Of a stretch of 64,000 nt of DNA, positions 32,806-43,790 are shown piece by piece (the first letter of the stretch is position 1; each line of letters begins with the position of its first letter). The stretch spans positions 496,001 to 560,000 of the forward strand of contig NZ_CP034363.1 in assembly GCF_007981265.1 (NCBI RefSeq), given 5' to 3'. The DNA is from Pantoea sp. CCBC3-3-1. Lineage in GTDB: Bacteria > Pseudomonadota > Gammaproteobacteria > Enterobacterales > Enterobacteriaceae. The notes beneath the pieces are model-generated. The model searched no databases. It was given only the letters and a program-made list of their open reading frames with translations, and was not told the origin of the DNA. The translations under genes and the position numbers were made by a program.

Positions 32806-33015
32806 CTACAGCTGCGTCGCCAGTTTTTCTGCGGCGATGCTGGGTTCTATAAAGGCGGTACCGTCTATAGGTGAAGCGATACGGTTAATGTAGACGTAAC
32901 TGTTCGCCGCTTTGCTGGTGGAGCTTTTCACCTGCTGCGCGCAGCCAGTTGTGCTGGCAAGGGCGGATGTGGAAAGTACGATTCCGAGTAAGGTGGCGAT
33001 TGCGATGGTTTTCAT
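32806..33015 (-). CDS. Small exported protein of unknown function
   Basis: A 69-residue ORF with a well-placed GGAG ribosome-binding site and a typical signal peptide (MKTIAIATLLGIVLSTSALAS, cleavage near residue 20-21). The mature peptide is about 48 residues, polar, with a single Cys (CAQQVKSSTSKAANSYVYI). I do not recognise the family. It sits alone between yjfP and the rpsF operon, where E. coli carries small exported proteins of the yjf series, but no sequence similarity is claimed. Confidence 0.6.
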   Translation of the reverse strand: MKTIAIATLLGIVLSTSALASTTGCAQQVKSSTSKAANSYVYINRIASPIDGTAFIEPSIAAEKLATQL

Positions 33016-33249
33016 GATTCAACTCCACAATCAGGGCATGCTTCTGACGCGAACGTCAGGGTCTTATTACAGGCAACGTGTATAGTTTAGCCCCGCCCGG
33101 CATAAAGTGTATTAGTAATTCTTGCTCATTATTTTCGCCTGTCTGAACGTTTATTGCACTAACTGAGTGTTCTGAGGGACTTAACCAGGCCTCTCTGCCC
33201 GTGCGCAGCGATCGTTGACAAATAATTTACACCCCACGATGACTTTACC

Positions 33250-33277
33250 TTGAGTTTCCCGCACGCCGTAGTATGAT
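33250..33277 (+). promoter_or_regulatory. rpsF operon promoter
   Basis: TTGAGT (33250-33255), a 16-bp spacer and TATGAT (33272-33277), giving a start near 33284 and a leader of about 95 nt. The rest of the 362-bp gap before rpsF holds no credible ORF; a second -35-like TTGACA lies upstream but has no good -10. Confidence 0.65.
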
Positions 33278-33284
33278 TACGCGT

Positions 33285-34329
<1,045 letters not shown>

Positions 34330-34347
34330 TCGGCTGCTGTCCATTAA

Positions 34348-34821
<474 letters not shown>

Positions 34822-34840
34822 TCGCTTCGGTTCCGCATAA

Positions 34841-34867
34841 AAACGCCGGCCTTGTGCCGGCGTTTTT
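34841..34867 (+). terminator. Intrinsic terminator of rpsF-priB-rpsR-rplI
   Basis: 10-bp perfect stem AAACGCCGGC/GCCGGCGTTT with a 5-nt loop ending in a T-run. A textbook intrinsic terminator, with ytfB converging just beyond it. Confidence 0.9.
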
Positions 34868-34869
34868 GT

Positions 34870-35418
34870 TTACTGTGCCTGGAGAAAGGTGCCATCTGGC
34901 TGGCGCGTAAAGAGTACCTGTCCCTCATCGACCTCCACCGTAAGACCCGTCACCACGCCCTGTGCATTTAGTCGAATCCTGACCCGCTGGCCGGTTTGCA
35001 GATTACTCAATGGCTTGGTTGTGCCTTCAACCCGGGCCATCGCAAACACATCATTTACCGGTAAATTATGATCGCGGAATAATTGCGCCAGCGTCTGACC
35101 AGCAGCGATTTGGTAATCGTGCCATTGTCCCTGAGAATCGGCTGTTGCAGCGGTTTGCTGCTGCTCGTTACTATCCGGCTGCTGTCCGCTCAGCTCAGCC
35201 TGAATCGGGACGTCGGTTTCGCCTGAATGATAGGTTATCGGGCGCTGCGGCTGCTGCGGCGTGGGCGATGGCCACAGAAAAGCCAGTAACACCACAATGG
35301 CGGCAACAACGATGCCACGGCGATGAAAAAGGGGAAGGGGATCCATCCAGCGGGCTGAATCCGTCAGGTGCCAAAGCTTGTTAAACCATAAACGTGCTGT
35401 TGAAGATGCTTCAGGCAT
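34870..35418 (-). CDS. ytfB: OapA-family cell-division/adhesion protein YtfB
   Basis: Single-pass inner-membrane protein with an OapA/LysM-like C-terminal domain that binds glycans; E. coli YtfB affects cell division when overproduced. Start chosen at 35418 (MPEASSTARLWFNK), which has AAGGAGG 8 nt upstream and matches the E. coli N-terminus, giving 182 residues. An ATG at 35520 after GAGGTG would add an Arg/Lys-rich extension (GHIARRRKKK) and is a real alternative. One membrane helix (about 33-50) follows MDPLPLFHRRG; the OapA domain includes AGQTLAQLFRDHNLP and LSNLQTGQRVRIR. Confidence 0.88.
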   Translation of the reverse strand: MPEASSTARLWFNKLWHLTDSARWMDPLPLFHRRGIVVAAIVVLLAFLWPSPTPQQPQRPITYHSGETDVPIQAELSGQQPDSNEQQQTAATADSQGQWHDYQIAAGQTLAQLFRDHNLPVNDVFAMARVEGTTKPLSNLQTGQRVRIRLNAQGVVTGLTVEVDEGQVLFTRQPDGTFLQAQ

Positions 35419-35702
35419 GGCATCGTCCTCCTTGTGCATTCTTCGCACCAGTAAAAACCGCTGAAACAGGCCACGCAGTGGATGCGGCTTTTTCTTTCGT
35501 CTGCGGGCAATATGCCCCATGTTCACCTCGATTAAAATATAGCTGATAACGCGTTGTCCGGACGGAGTTTAGTCCGTTAATGGGACAGGCGTATTGTTTC
35601 CTTTTGCGCAGGAAAAGTCACCTGAAGAAGATGGCGTTTTACGCCCGTTGCCTGCGCTGTTATGCTTCGTCCTCGGTTTTATCAATGATGAAAGGAAAAT
35701 CC

Positions 35703-36323
35703 ATGACAACCCCTTCTTTTGACGGCGTAGAAGCGCAGGCAAGTTACGGTATCGGTTTACAGGTCGGCCAGCAGCTGCTGGAATCCGGGCTACAGGGTCT
35801 GCAGCCAGAAGCGCTGCTGGCGGGTTTGCGCGATGCGCTGGAAGGGAATGCGCCGGCGGTACCGGTGGATGTGGTTCACCGTGCATTGCGTGAAGTGCAT
35901 GAGCGTGCCGATGCCGTTCGCCGCGAGCGTCAGCAAGCGATGGCCGTTGAAGGCCAGAAATTCCTTGAAGAGAACAGCCAGCGTGAAGGCGTGAGCAGCA
36001 CCGAGTCTGGTCTGCAGTTCAGCGTGATGACTCAGGGCGAAGGCGCAATCCCATCTCGCCAGGATCGTGTACGCGTTCACTACACCGGTAAGCTGATCGA
36101 CGGCACCGTCTTTGACAGCTCCGTGGCCCGTGGCGAGCCGGCTGAGTTTCCGGTTAGCGGCGTGATCCCAGGCTGGATCGAAGCGCTGACGCTGATGCCG
36201 GTTGGTTCTAAATGGGAACTGGTTATTCCACAGAATCTGGCGTATGGCGAGCGTGGCGCAGGTGCTTCAATCCCACCGTTCAGCACGCTGGTATTTGAAG
36301 TAGAGCTGCTGGAAATCCTGTAA
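35703..36323 (+). CDS. fklB: FKBP-type peptidyl-prolyl isomerase FklB (FKBP22)
   Basis: Cytoplasmic dimeric PPIase. 206 residues, the same as E. coli, from the ATG of [16 protein letters not shown], preceded by AAAGGAAA. An N-terminal helical dimerisation domain (about 1-90) is followed by the FKBP domain (about 110-206; [42 protein letters not shown]). Longer in-frame starts upstream are not supported. Confidence 0.96.
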   Translation: MTTPSFDGVEAQASYGIGLQVGQQLLESGLQGLQPEALLAGLRDALEGNAPAVPVDVVHRALREVHERADAVRRERQQAMAVEGQKFLEENSQREGVSSTESGLQFSVMTQGEGAIPSRQDRVRVHYTGKLIDGTVFDSSVARGEPAEFPVSGVIPGWIEALTLMPVGSKWELVIPQNLAYGERGAGASIPPFSTLVFEVELLEIL

Positions 36324-36331
36324 GACTGCTG

Positions 36332-36364
36332 CTGCCGGAAAACGACGTTCGCGTTTTCCGGCAG
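36332..36364. terminator. Bidirectional terminator-like hairpin between fklB and cpdB
   Basis: A 13-bp perfect inverted repeat (36332-36344 with 36352-36364, 7-nt loop) lies between the convergent fklB and cpdB. Each arm contains a run of four A or T, which helps it work in both directions. Confidence 0.7.
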
Positions 36365-36397
36365 ATCAGGCTGGCTGTGTTTATGGTATCAGTGGTT

Positions 36398-38338
36398 TTA
36401 TTCTTCTAATTTTATTTTATAAATCGCAAATCCAACTTCATCGTTACCTGCTCTCTGCAACTTATATTGCGAATGCTTTGTAATAAACTCAGCCGCTTTT
36501 GACAGGGGTGACGTTTCAAAACGAATATCCAGCGGAACCTTGCTGTTAATCTTCGCCAAACGCCAGTTATTGTCTGCCTGGGGTTTTACTTCTCCCTCAG
36601 CCTTCGTTTGCGCACTGATATAAGCCGCCACCACAGCGCGATTTTCATCGGGCGAGGCAAAGGCGACATGATCTTCACCGGTACCGGCGAATTTTCCGCC
36701 GTAGGCCCGATAGTTATTGGTTGCGACTAAAAAAGTGGCATGGGCATCGATCGGCTGGCCTTTGAACGTCAAATTGCGGATGCGTGACGTTTTATCATTT
36801 ATCAGCTGGCATTCAGCGTCATAGCGTGGCGGTTGAGTCACATCTATCTGATAGTTAACGCCATCAATAACGTCAAAATTGTAGGTGCGGAAATCCCAGT
36901 TAATCAGCGACTGCGGTTTTGAGCTGCCCGGATCGATTTGGTTAAATTGTCCGGCGGAGCATTCCAGCCACGCTTTAACTTCCTCCCCACTCACTTTCAT
37001 CACCACAAGCGTGTTGGGATAAAGATAGAGATCTGCCGCATTGCGAAACGTCAACGTGCCTTTTTCCACTTCAACATAGCTCGCCGGATCGTTTTTCCGT
37101 CCTCCTGCTTTAAACGGCGCCGCGGCGGAGAGCACCGGCAGGTTGGCCAAATCGGGATCGCCCTGAATAAAATGCTCTACGTAGTCCCGCTGGGCATTAT
37201 TAACGATTTGTACCGTGGGATCGTCCTGCACCAGCGACAGATAGCTGTACATCACGTCGGCCGACTTGCCAATGGGTTTACTGGCAAATTCGCGAGTGGC
37301 TTTGTGGTCATCTTCCAGCACTTTTATCAGCGCCGGATCTTCTGCCGCCAGCGATTTTTTAGCAGCCGTGTCATAAATGGGGCGCGCTTCGGCTTTGGCA
37401 TCGCTAACCTGCCAGCGCCCATAATCATTATTCAGCACTAAATCGACGACGCCCAGATGATCGCCCCACATGCCTGGCATCACGGCGGGTATCCCGTTTA
37501 ACGTCCCTTTGGCGATATCCGCGCCTTTGATGCTGGCGAAGTCCTTGCCGGGAAACACGGCATGAGCGTGACCAAAGAGGATGGCATCAATGCCGGGAAC
37601 CTGGCTGAGATAGTAAACGGAGTTTTCTGCCATCGCCTGATAGGGATTGCCGGACAGCCCGGAGTGGGGAATAGCAACAATTAAATCCGCGCCCTGCCTG
37701 CGCATTTCCGGCACCCATTTTCGGGCTGTTGCAGTGATATCTTCTACGGTGATTTTCCCCTGAAGGTTCTTTTTATCCCAGATCATTATCTGTGGCGGAA
37801 CAAAGCCGATGTAGCCGATTTTCAGCTGATGAGGCTGGCCTTGCCGGTCCGTGACGCTAACCGGCTTGATTAAAAAGGGCGTGAATTTTGGCTTGCCGCT
37901 TTTAACGTCAATGATGTTGGCATTGATATAGGGAAATTTTGCGCCGTTGATGGCTTTTTGCAGATAATCCAGGCCGTAGTTAAATTCATGATTGCCCAGA
38001 TTTCCCACCGTGTAATCCAGCGTATTCATTGCCTTATAAACCGGATGTACCTCGTTCTGCTGCAAGCCTTTTGCTGCAACGTAGTCGCCAAGCGGGCTGC
38101 CCTGAATCACATCACCGTTGTCTACCAGTACGCTATTTGCTGCTTCTTTGCGCGCCGCTTCAATCAGCGTAGCCGTTCTCACCAGGCCAAACTTTTCCGT
38201 GGCGGCGTCTTTGTAATAGTCAAAATCCATCATATTACTGTGCAGGTCGGTGGTTTCTAACAAACGAAAATCTACCGTAGCGGCGGGTAAAGTCCCGCTA
38301 ATCAGCAAAGCGATGAGTGACAATGTGGGTTTGAACAT
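36398..38338 (-). CDS. cpdB: Periplasmic 2',3'-cyclic-nucleotide 2'-phosphodiesterase/3'-nucleotidase
   Basis: Periplasmic enzyme letting cells use extracellular cyclic and 3'-nucleotides. 646 residues from the ATG of [14 protein letters not shown] with AAGGAAA upstream. Signal peptide (about 1-19, SGTLPAA), N-terminal metallophosphatase domain ([39 protein letters not shown]) and C-terminal 5'-nucleotidase substrate domain (about 380-600). A 30-codon upstream extension in the same frame is not conserved. Confidence 0.96.
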   Translation of the reverse strand: MFKPTLSLIALLISGTLPAATVDFRLLETTDLHSNMMDFDYYKDAATEKFGLVRTATLIEAARKEAANSVLVDNGDVIQGSPLGDYVAAKGLQQNEVHPVYKAMNTLDYTVGNLGNHEFNYGLDYLQKAINGAKFPYINANIIDVKSGKPKFTPFLIKPVSVTDRQGQPHQLKIGYIGFVPPQIMIWDKKNLQGKITVEDITATARKWVPEMRRQGADLIVAIPHSGLSGNPYQAMAENSVYYLSQVPGIDAILFGHAHAVFPGKDFASIKGADIAKGTLNGIPAVMPGMWGDHLGVVDLVLNNDYGRWQVSDAKAEARPIYDTAAKKSLAAEDPALIKVLEDDHKATREFASKPIGKSADVMYSYLSLVQDDPTVQIVNNAQRDYVEHFIQGDPDLANLPVLSAAAPFKAGGRKNDPASYVEVEKGTLTFRNAADLYLYPNTLVVMKVSGEEVKAWLECSAGQFNQIDPGSSKPQSLINWDFRTYNFDVIDGVNYQIDVTQPPRYDAECQLINDKTSRIRNLTFKGQPIDAHATFLVATNNYRAYGGKFAGTGEDHVAFASPDENRAVVAAYISAQTKAEGEVKPQADNNWRLAKINSKVPLDIRFETSPLSKAAEFITKHSQYKLQRAGNDEVGFAIYKIKLEE

Positions 38339-38680
38339 TATTTTTTCCTTAAAATGGTTGGCCAGGCTCCATAGCCTCTCAAAAAGAGATGAAACTATTA
38401 CTTTATGTCTCATAAATATGTGACCCACGACAAATATTTACCTCTTATGTCTGCCAGAAGGTCGCCTGCTGCATTTGTGAGGCAATCAGCAGTAAAACAG
38501 CAGCTTATACGGCAGTAAATGAATTATGCTGTGGGTAAAGAGAAACAAAGCCGGCCTGTTAGCTCAACAGCGCTCTGTGGCGATCAACTGCTATGATCAC
38601 GTTATGGATTTTTGCTAACGGGAAGGGCAGTTCACTAACTGGCAAAAGCCGGTGCCAGGATGCTAATCAAGAGGTGAAAA
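38339..38680. other. Divergent intergenic region cpdB/cysQ
   Basis: 342 bp holding the promoters of both genes. No ORF, strong palindrome or recognisable RNA is visible; the cysQ start is preceded by AAGAGGTG. Confidence 0.5.
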
Positions 38681-39421
38681 ATGTTAGATAATATATGCCA
38701 GCTGGCGCGGGAAGCGGGCGATGCCATCATGAAAATTTATGACGGACAGGCACCGCTTGATGTCGCGCATAAATCAGATGACTCTCCGGTAACCGCCGCG
38801 GATATCGCCGCGCATAAAGTTATTTTACAGGGATTATCAGCACTTTACCCTGACGTTCCCGTGCTGTCTGAAGAAGATCCGCCCGGCTGGGACGTGCGTC
38901 AGCACTGGCAGCGTTACTGGCTGGTCGATCCGCTGGACGGCACCAAAGAGTTCATCAAGCGTAATGGTGAATTTACCGTCAATATTGCGCTGATTGAAGC
39001 GGGAAAACCGGTGCTGGGCGTGGTTTATGCCCCCGCTTCTGACGTGATGTATTCTGCTGCGGAGGGCAAAGCCTGGAAAGAAGAAGGCGGCGTCAAATCA
39101 CAAATCCACGTCCGTGAAGCGCATCCTCCGCTGGTCGTAGTCAGTCGCTCACATTCTGATACCGAGCTGGAAGATTATCTGAGCCATTTAGGCGAGCACC
39201 AGACCATTGCCATCGGTTCATCCCTGAAGTTCTGTCTGGTTGCAGAAGGTAAAGCCCAGCTCTATCCACGCTTTGGGCCGACCAATATCTGGGATACCGG
39301 TGCAGGCCACGCCGTAGCGATTGCCGCAGGTGCACATGTTCATGACTGGCAGGGTAAAACGCTGGACTATGCGCCACGTGAGGCGTTCCTGAACCCGGGC
39401 TTCCGCGTTTCGATATTTTAA
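38681..39421 (+). CDS. cysQ: 3'(2'),5'-bisphosphate nucleotidase CysQ
   Basis: Magnesium-dependent, lithium-sensitive phosphatase that turns 3'-phosphoadenosine 5'-phosphate (PAP) into AMP during sulfate assimilation. 246 residues as in E. coli. Inositol-monophosphatase-fold motifs: SEED (metal site), [10 protein letters not shown] and [11 protein letters not shown]. Monocistronic. Confidence 0.97.
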   Translation: MLDNICQLAREAGDAIMKIYDGQAPLDVAHKSDDSPVTAADIAAHKVILQGLSALYPDVPVLSEEDPPGWDVRQHWQRYWLVDPLDGTKEFIKRNGEFTVNIALIEAGKPVLGVVYAPASDVMYSAAEGKAWKEEGGVKSQIHVREAHPPLVVVSRSHSDTELEDYLSHLGEHQTIAIGSSLKFCLVAEGKAQLYPRFGPTNIWDTGAGHAVAIAAGAHVHDWQGKTLDYAPREAFLNPGFRVSIF

Positions 39422-39459
39422 CAGGTCATTCGTCAGCAGAGGCAGAATAACTGTCTCTG

Positions 39460-40020
39460 CTACTTCTGTTGCAGTAGCTGGCGCACCAGCGTGATGACCT
39501 GCTTTGCCTCATCCTGAGTCAGGGCGCCATCTTTCGCGAAACGCACTTTTCCTTCTTTATCAAGCACGACAATCGCGGACCCTTCGTTTTCCAGCTGCCA
39601 GGCTTTTTTCGCCACGCCATTGCTGTCGATAATAAATTGCGACCAGGGAAACTGCTGCTTATTACTCTGAATGCTGCTGCGCACAAACATGCCGGTCCCG
39701 GGGATCGCGTCGTCGGTATTGACCAGCGTGGTGGTTTGATAGCGGTCGTGAGGGAAGCGGGCGGCTTTGATCGCTTCAATCAGCGCCGCATTCTTTTCTT
39801 TCGACGAGGCGCGGCCTGCAATATGCAACAGCACCCGGACCTTGCCCGGCAGTGCTGCGCTGTTCCAGCTCTGATAGGTGAATTTGTCCTGCTGGTAACG
39901 AAGCTCGCCACGGTCGTTGATGCCAACGGGTGGAACTCGCTCGCCCTGCACAAAATTATGCGCGCTGGCGGTTAGCGGCAGCAACAGGGCGAGCCAGGGG
40001 AAAAGACGGCCGTAATGCAT
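39460..40020 (-). CDS. ytfJ: Periplasmic thioredoxin-like protein YtfJ
   Basis: 186 residues (E. coli 184) with a signal peptide (about 1-20, LLLPLTASA) and a thioredoxin-like fold without a CxxC active site. Conserved segments: VPPVGINDRGEL, HIAGRASSKEKN, IDSNGVAKKAWQLENEGSAI and VLDKEGKVRFAKDGALT. Function unknown. Convergent with cysQ and divergent from ytfK. Confidence 0.93.
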   Translation of the reverse strand: MHYGRLFPWLALLLPLTASAHNFVQGERVPPVGINDRGELRYQQDKFTYQSWNSAALPGKVRVLLHIAGRASSKEKNAALIEAIKAARFPHDRYQTTTLVNTDDAIPGTGMFVRSSIQSNKQQFPWSQFIIDSNGVAKKAWQLENEGSAIVVLDKEGKVRFAKDGALTQDEAKQVITLVRQLLQQK

Positions 40021-40170
40021 GATGACTCCTTTTATCGATAATCAGATGGTTCGTCATGTTCCTGCAATATTAAACAGGGATGATGCGCCTGTCGCCAGGA
40101 TATAACATCTTTGCAACACATAGCACAATTCTGTAGCCATTGAAGGTTTATACTGCTTGCACGTGTCCGC

Positions 40171-40190
40171 ATGACAGAGCGTACTGTCAT
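40171..40190. promoter_or_regulatory. Perfect palindrome between ytfJ and ytfK
   Basis: ATGACAG-N6-CTGTCAT, a perfect 7-bp inverted repeat with a 6-bp spacer, in the 314-bp divergent gap. The shape is that of a dimeric transcription-factor operator. E. coli ytfK has been placed in the PhoB regulon, but a Pho box is a direct repeat of CTGTCAT-like units; only one half fits here, so the regulator is uncertain. Confidence 0.5.
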
Positions 40191-40334
40191 GGTGTGTAAA
40201 AACAGTAAAAAAATTCGCTTTTAGGACTTTTAGAAGCCGATATTGGTCTATAGTGAATCCACTTTGTGCTGCACAGATTCGTACCGAGCTTGGACACGAC
40301 GCAGCACGTATCATTTTTCAGGAGTAGTAGCACG

Positions 40335-40541
40335 ATGAAGATTTTCCAGCGATATAATCCGCTGCAGGTAGCCAAATACGTCAAAACGCTTTTTCGCGGC
40401 AGGATTTACATTAAAGACGTAGGCGCTTTTGAGTTTGATAAGGGTAAAATCCTTATCCCGCGTATCAAAGATAAACAGCACTACAGCGTGATGTCAGAAG
40501 TCAACCGCAAGGTCATGCAGTTGCAGCTCGATTTCAACTGA
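40335..40541 (+). CDS. ytfK: DUF1107 protein YtfK, activator of SpoT (p)ppGpp accumulation
   Basis: 68 residues, the same as E. coli YtfK, which binds SpoT and shifts it towards (p)ppGpp synthesis during phosphate and fatty-acid starvation. The first half ([20 protein letters not shown]) is almost identical to E. coli. An upstream in-frame start would add 23 residues not found in the family. Confidence 0.95.
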   Translation: MKIFQRYNPLQVAKYVKTLFRGRIYIKDVGAFEFDKGKILIPRIKDKQHYSVMSEVNRKVMQLQLDFN

Positions 40542-40564
40542 GTGCCCTGATGTGATGATGACCG

Positions 40565-40587
40565 AAAGGCGCAAATTTGCGCCTTTT
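40565..40587 (+). terminator. Intrinsic terminator of ytfK
   Basis: Palindrome AAAGGCGCAAA/TTTGCGCCTTT followed by TCTG, 24 bp after the ytfK stop. The A and T runs on the two sides let it act in both directions. Confidence 0.8.
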
Positions 40588-40697
40588 CTGTTGGCTGCTG
40601 AGCTTGCCCGTCACACAACAGGAAAGTCCGGCTACGTAGCTGTTGTAAACCGCTGTGGAGACGGATTTTCTTGCTATCAAAATGCGGGTGGGGGAAT

Positions 40698-41165
40698 TTA
40701 CTCATACTCATATTCGACCACCTCGCCATTTTCTTTCAGCAGGTAATTTTCACCATCATAGACAGTAAAGTGTATTCTGTTTTGGCTGTCATTATTAACA
40801 GAAAAAATGGCATCCTTTTCTATACAGTTGACTTTGGTCTTCATATCCTTAAAGCAGAGCCTGTCATATTTTCCTTCTTCTTTATAGCCATCCCCAAAAG
40901 ACCAGAACATAATGGTGAAATTTCCATAAGAGGCCGGCTGGGGGATATTATATTTTTTTCTAAGTATCTCTTTGTTTTTTAGCCACCAGCTGATTTTTCC
41001 TCTGTCTGTAAAAGGAAAGTTTTTTACCAAAACATCACTGAAGTTATTTCTCTGATGGACAGCGATAACTTCTACAGGACTGAGTAACCGCCAAAGAACG
41101 TAACCGAGAAAAGAACCGCTAACCAAAAGTAATACACTGAAAAATTTCTTATTTTTTACTGTCAC
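40698..41165 (-). CDS. DUF943 family membrane-anchored protein (possible immunity protein)
   Basis: 155 residues. An N-terminal membrane anchor (about 8-26, FFSVLLLVSGSFLGYVLW) is followed by a periplasmic domain with the DUF943 signature segments NNFSDVLVKNFPFTDRGKI, WWLKNKEILRKKYNIP, FGDGYKEEGKYDRLCF and CIEKDAIFSV. Function unknown. It overlaps the end of the DUF3289 gene by 17 bp, so the two are surely co-transcribed. By eye the DNA is much richer in A+T than its neighbours, a sign of horizontal gain. The immunity role is inference from gene pairing, anchor topology and distribution. Confidence 0.85.
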   Translation of the reverse strand: MTVKNKKFFSVLLLVSGSFLGYVLWRLLSPVEVIAVHQRNNFSDVLVKNFPFTDRGKISWWLKNKEILRKKYNIPQPASYGNFTIMFWSFGDGYKEEGKYDRLCFKDMKTKVNCIEKDAIFSVNNDSQNRIHFTVYDGENYLLKENGEVVEYEYE

Positions 41166-41997
41166 CGCGTCCTCCGGTAATATCTACTGTGGCAGCTATA
41201 TTGGTCATAAAGGGTTTGAAACCGAACTGATTGTAGCGCTGGAGTACAAACCAGAGACGAAAAAAACGGAACTGGTTAAACTTGAACTGTAAAATATCGC
41301 TATCGTCCAGACCGAAGTGATCCTGTACCTGATAATGAATCACGGCACGGTAGTGCCCCTTCTCTATTTGTAAGGATTTAATCGTGATATGTGTAGCCCA
41401 GGTATCATGAACGGTGATGCCCATGCCGTTAAAATTATCCTGAAACCGGTCGAATTTCGGTAGCTTGCCACCAAGTACCGCATCGCTTAAATCTCCTTTT
41501 TTCCCGCGAGGATAAGTATTACTTGTCCAGTCTATAGTATCTGTTAAGGTCTGTTTTATACGTAGCAATGTACTGTTTTTAGACGTGTCCCGTAGAATAT
41601 GCTCCTTCAATGCGCTGTCCAGCGACATGTCCTGAAAAGGTTTACCCTTGCCGTCCTGAAGATGGGTGATCATTTTGTCGATCAGGCTTTTGTAGGGGCC
41701 ATATAGAGCGAAAGACTGCGAGAGGTGGCGGAATTCATCAAAAAGGATTTTAACGCACTCCTGGCGGGTAATTTTTTCGCCTGCGCCACGGGAGCCATAA
41801 AACATTGACTGCGGCTGGCTGAACGGGGTGACTTTTGTCAGCGTGTAGGGATTGACTCGGGTCGAAACATCCATCAGATGATAATGCGTTTTTAACTGCG
41901 CTTCAGTTAAGTCGCCACACTGCATATCACCGGCGCTGTAGTCGTCCATCCATTTTTGAGTTTTGAATATTGTGCAGGGAAACTGTAGTTCAACCAT
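41149..41997 (-). CDS. DUF3289 family protein (possible secreted effector/toxin)
   Basis: 282 residues, no signal peptide or membrane helix. The C-terminal half carries the DUF3289 signature (FDRFQDNFNGMGITVHD, YRAVIHYQVQDHFGLDD, FRFFRLWFVLQRYNQFGFKPF). The family is confined to enterobacteria and has no established function. Lack of an export signal together with the downstream membrane-anchored DUF943 protein resembles a contact-dependent effector with its immunity protein, but no VgrG, PAAR, Hcp or other T6SS gene is in this window. Gene order differs from E. coli, where ytfK and ytfL (paeA) are adjacent. Confidence 0.85.
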   Translation of the reverse strand: MVELQFPCTIFKTQKWMDDYSAGDMQCGDLTEAQLKTHYHLMDVSTRVNPYTLTKVTPFSQPQSMFYGSRGAGEKITRQECVKILFDEFRHLSQSFALYGPYKSLIDKMITHLQDGKGKPFQDMSLDSALKEHILRDTSKNSTLLRIKQTLTDTIDWTSNTYPRGKKGDLSDAVLGGKLPKFDRFQDNFNGMGITVHDTWATHITIKSLQIEKGHYRAVIHYQVQDHFGLDDSDILQFKFNQFRFFRLWFVLQRYNQFGFKPFMTNIAATVDITGGRGDSKK

Positions 41998-42240
41998 CGT
42001 AATACATTCCTTGTATTGTCTTTCGGTATCTTCTTTACACAGGATGAATATATTATGGCAGGCGGCAGGAGTCTATTTTTTCGCTTATCCTCCTGCCCGA
42101 ATTCGGATTTTTGGCCGTTTTCAGGCAGGAGATAATAAGCGATATTACCGTTGATATTTTAATCCATTATCAAAATGCCACGTAGTCTTTATCCGCTTTG
42201 CAGAGACGTTTCATTCTGGCGTGGCCATGATAGTTTTCGT

Positions 42241-43569
42241 TTACTCTTCCACAATCTTTGTCAGTACAGCCGCCGCCGCCGTTGGGCGTGCATCAATTCG
42301 GGTCACCAGCAGCTGATCGATACGGTAACTGTCGATATCAACGACTTCGAATTTATAGCCGTGGAATTTCACAAAGTCGGTACGTTTAGGGATTTTGCGC
42401 AGCATATACATCATAAAGCCGCCGATAGTTTCATAGTTTCCTGACTGTGGAAACTCGTCGATATGCAGTACGCGCATCACATCGTCAATCGGCGTTCCGC
42501 CTTCCACCAGCCATGAGTTTTCGTCGCGAGCCACAATCTGCTCTTCCATGCCCTGGCCGACCAGATCGCCCATCAGCGTGGTCATCACGTCGTTAAGCGT
42601 AATGATGCCTACTACCAGCGCATACTCATTCATGATCACCGCAAAGTCTTCGCCCGCGGTTTTGAAACTTTCCAGCGCTTCTGAAAGCGTTAGCGTATCC
42701 GGCACAATCAGCGCAGAGCGTATCTGCACGCCGCTGTTCAGCGCCATACTCTGATTGCCCAACACGCGCAGCAGCAGCTCCTTTGAGTCGACGTAACCGA
42801 CGATATGGTCAATATCATCGTTACAGACCAGGAATTTTGAGTGAGGATGATTGGCAATCTTTTCTTTCAGGCTCGATTCGTCCTCGTTCAGGTTGAACCA
42901 GACAACGTTTTCTCGTGAGGTCATGGAAGAGGGAACCGTGCGTGATTCCAGTTCGAACACGTTTTCAATCAGCTCATGCTCCTGCTTACGCAGCACACCC
43001 GCCAGCGCACCTGCCTCTACCACCGCATAAATATCGTCAGACGTAATATCGTCTTTACGCACCAGCGGGATTTTAAACAGGCGGAAAATGATGTTGGCAC
43101 CGCCGTTAAAGAACCACACCAGCGGCCGGAAGATAAACAGGCAGAAACGCATTGGATTGATAATTTTTAGCGCAACCACCTCAGGCGCAATCATGCCCAG
43201 CCGCTTGGGAAAAAGATCGGCAAACAGAATGAAAAGGCTGGTGACCACGGTGAAAGAGGCAATAAAGCTGAGCTGTTCAGCCAGCACCGGGCTGGCTATC
43301 CGATCAAACAATGAACGGAAAGCGGGGGAGAAGGCGGCATCGCCCACCACACCACCGAGGATAGCGACCGCGTTCAGACCAATTTGCACCACGGTGAAGA
43401 ACATGCCGGGCGTTTCCTGCATTTTCAGCACGCGCTGGGCATTGATGTTGCCGTCATCCGCCAACAGCTTCAGCTTAATTTTGCGGGCGGCTGCCAGTGA
43501 AATTTCGGAAAGAGAAAAAAACGAGCTGATCGCAATCAGCAGGAAGATGACAAGCAAGCTGTCTAACAT
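42241..43569 (-). CDS. paeA: Polyamine export protein PaeA (YtfL), CNNM/CorC family
   Basis: Inner-membrane protein that lowers cytoplasmic putrescine and cadaverine in E. coli and Salmonella. 442 residues (E. coli 447): CNNM transmembrane domain with three to four helices (about 1-190), a CBS pair (about 200-330, including VCNDDIDHIVGYVDSKEL) and a CorC_HlyC domain at the C-terminus. It has a long leader from a clear promoter. The E. coli neighbour msrA is absent. Confidence 0.93.
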   Translation of the reverse strand: MLDSLLVIFLLIAISSFFSLSEISLAAARKIKLKLLADDGNINAQRVLKMQETPGMFFTVVQIGLNAVAILGGVVGDAAFSPAFRSLFDRIASPVLAEQLSFIASFTVVTSLFILFADLFPKRLGMIAPEVVALKIINPMRFCLFIFRPLVWFFNGGANIIFRLFKIPLVRKDDITSDDIYAVVEAGALAGVLRKQEHELIENVFELESRTVPSSMTSRENVVWFNLNEDESSLKEKIANHPHSKFLVCNDDIDHIVGYVDSKELLLRVLGNQSMALNSGVQIRSALIVPDTLTLSEALESFKTAGEDFAVIMNEYALVVGIITLNDVMTTLMGDLVGQGMEEQIVARDENSWLVEGGTPIDDVMRVLHIDEFPQSGNYETIGGFMMYMLRKIPKRTDFVKFHGYKFEVVDIDSYRIDQLLVTRIDARPTAAAAVLTKIVEE

Positions 43570-43647
43570 AGAACATCCATAAAATGGCTCGGCTTAGTGG
43601 CTTTCGGATGAAAGCGCGCCAAAGCAGGCCTTGAGTTAATTACCTGT

Positions 43648-43723
43648 CATTTTTGGCCTGGGCAGCGCATGAGAGAGAGGTTTATCTCCTTTCAGCGAGG
43701 CTGGGCTATCCGTGCCAAAAATG
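43648..43723 (-). promoter_or_regulatory. Structured element in the paeA 5' leader
   Basis: CATTTTTGGC (43648-43657) and GCCAAAAATG (43714-43723) form a perfect 10-bp stem enclosing 56 nt with smaller complementary stretches. It lies within a predicted leader of about 215 nt for paeA. No known riboswitch class was recognised. Confidence 0.5.
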
Positions 43724-43790
43724 TCTGCATCCGCCGAAAGAGCCGGGGGCAGAATTCAGTCAACAGGCCACAACGGGGCCACAGCTGTGA

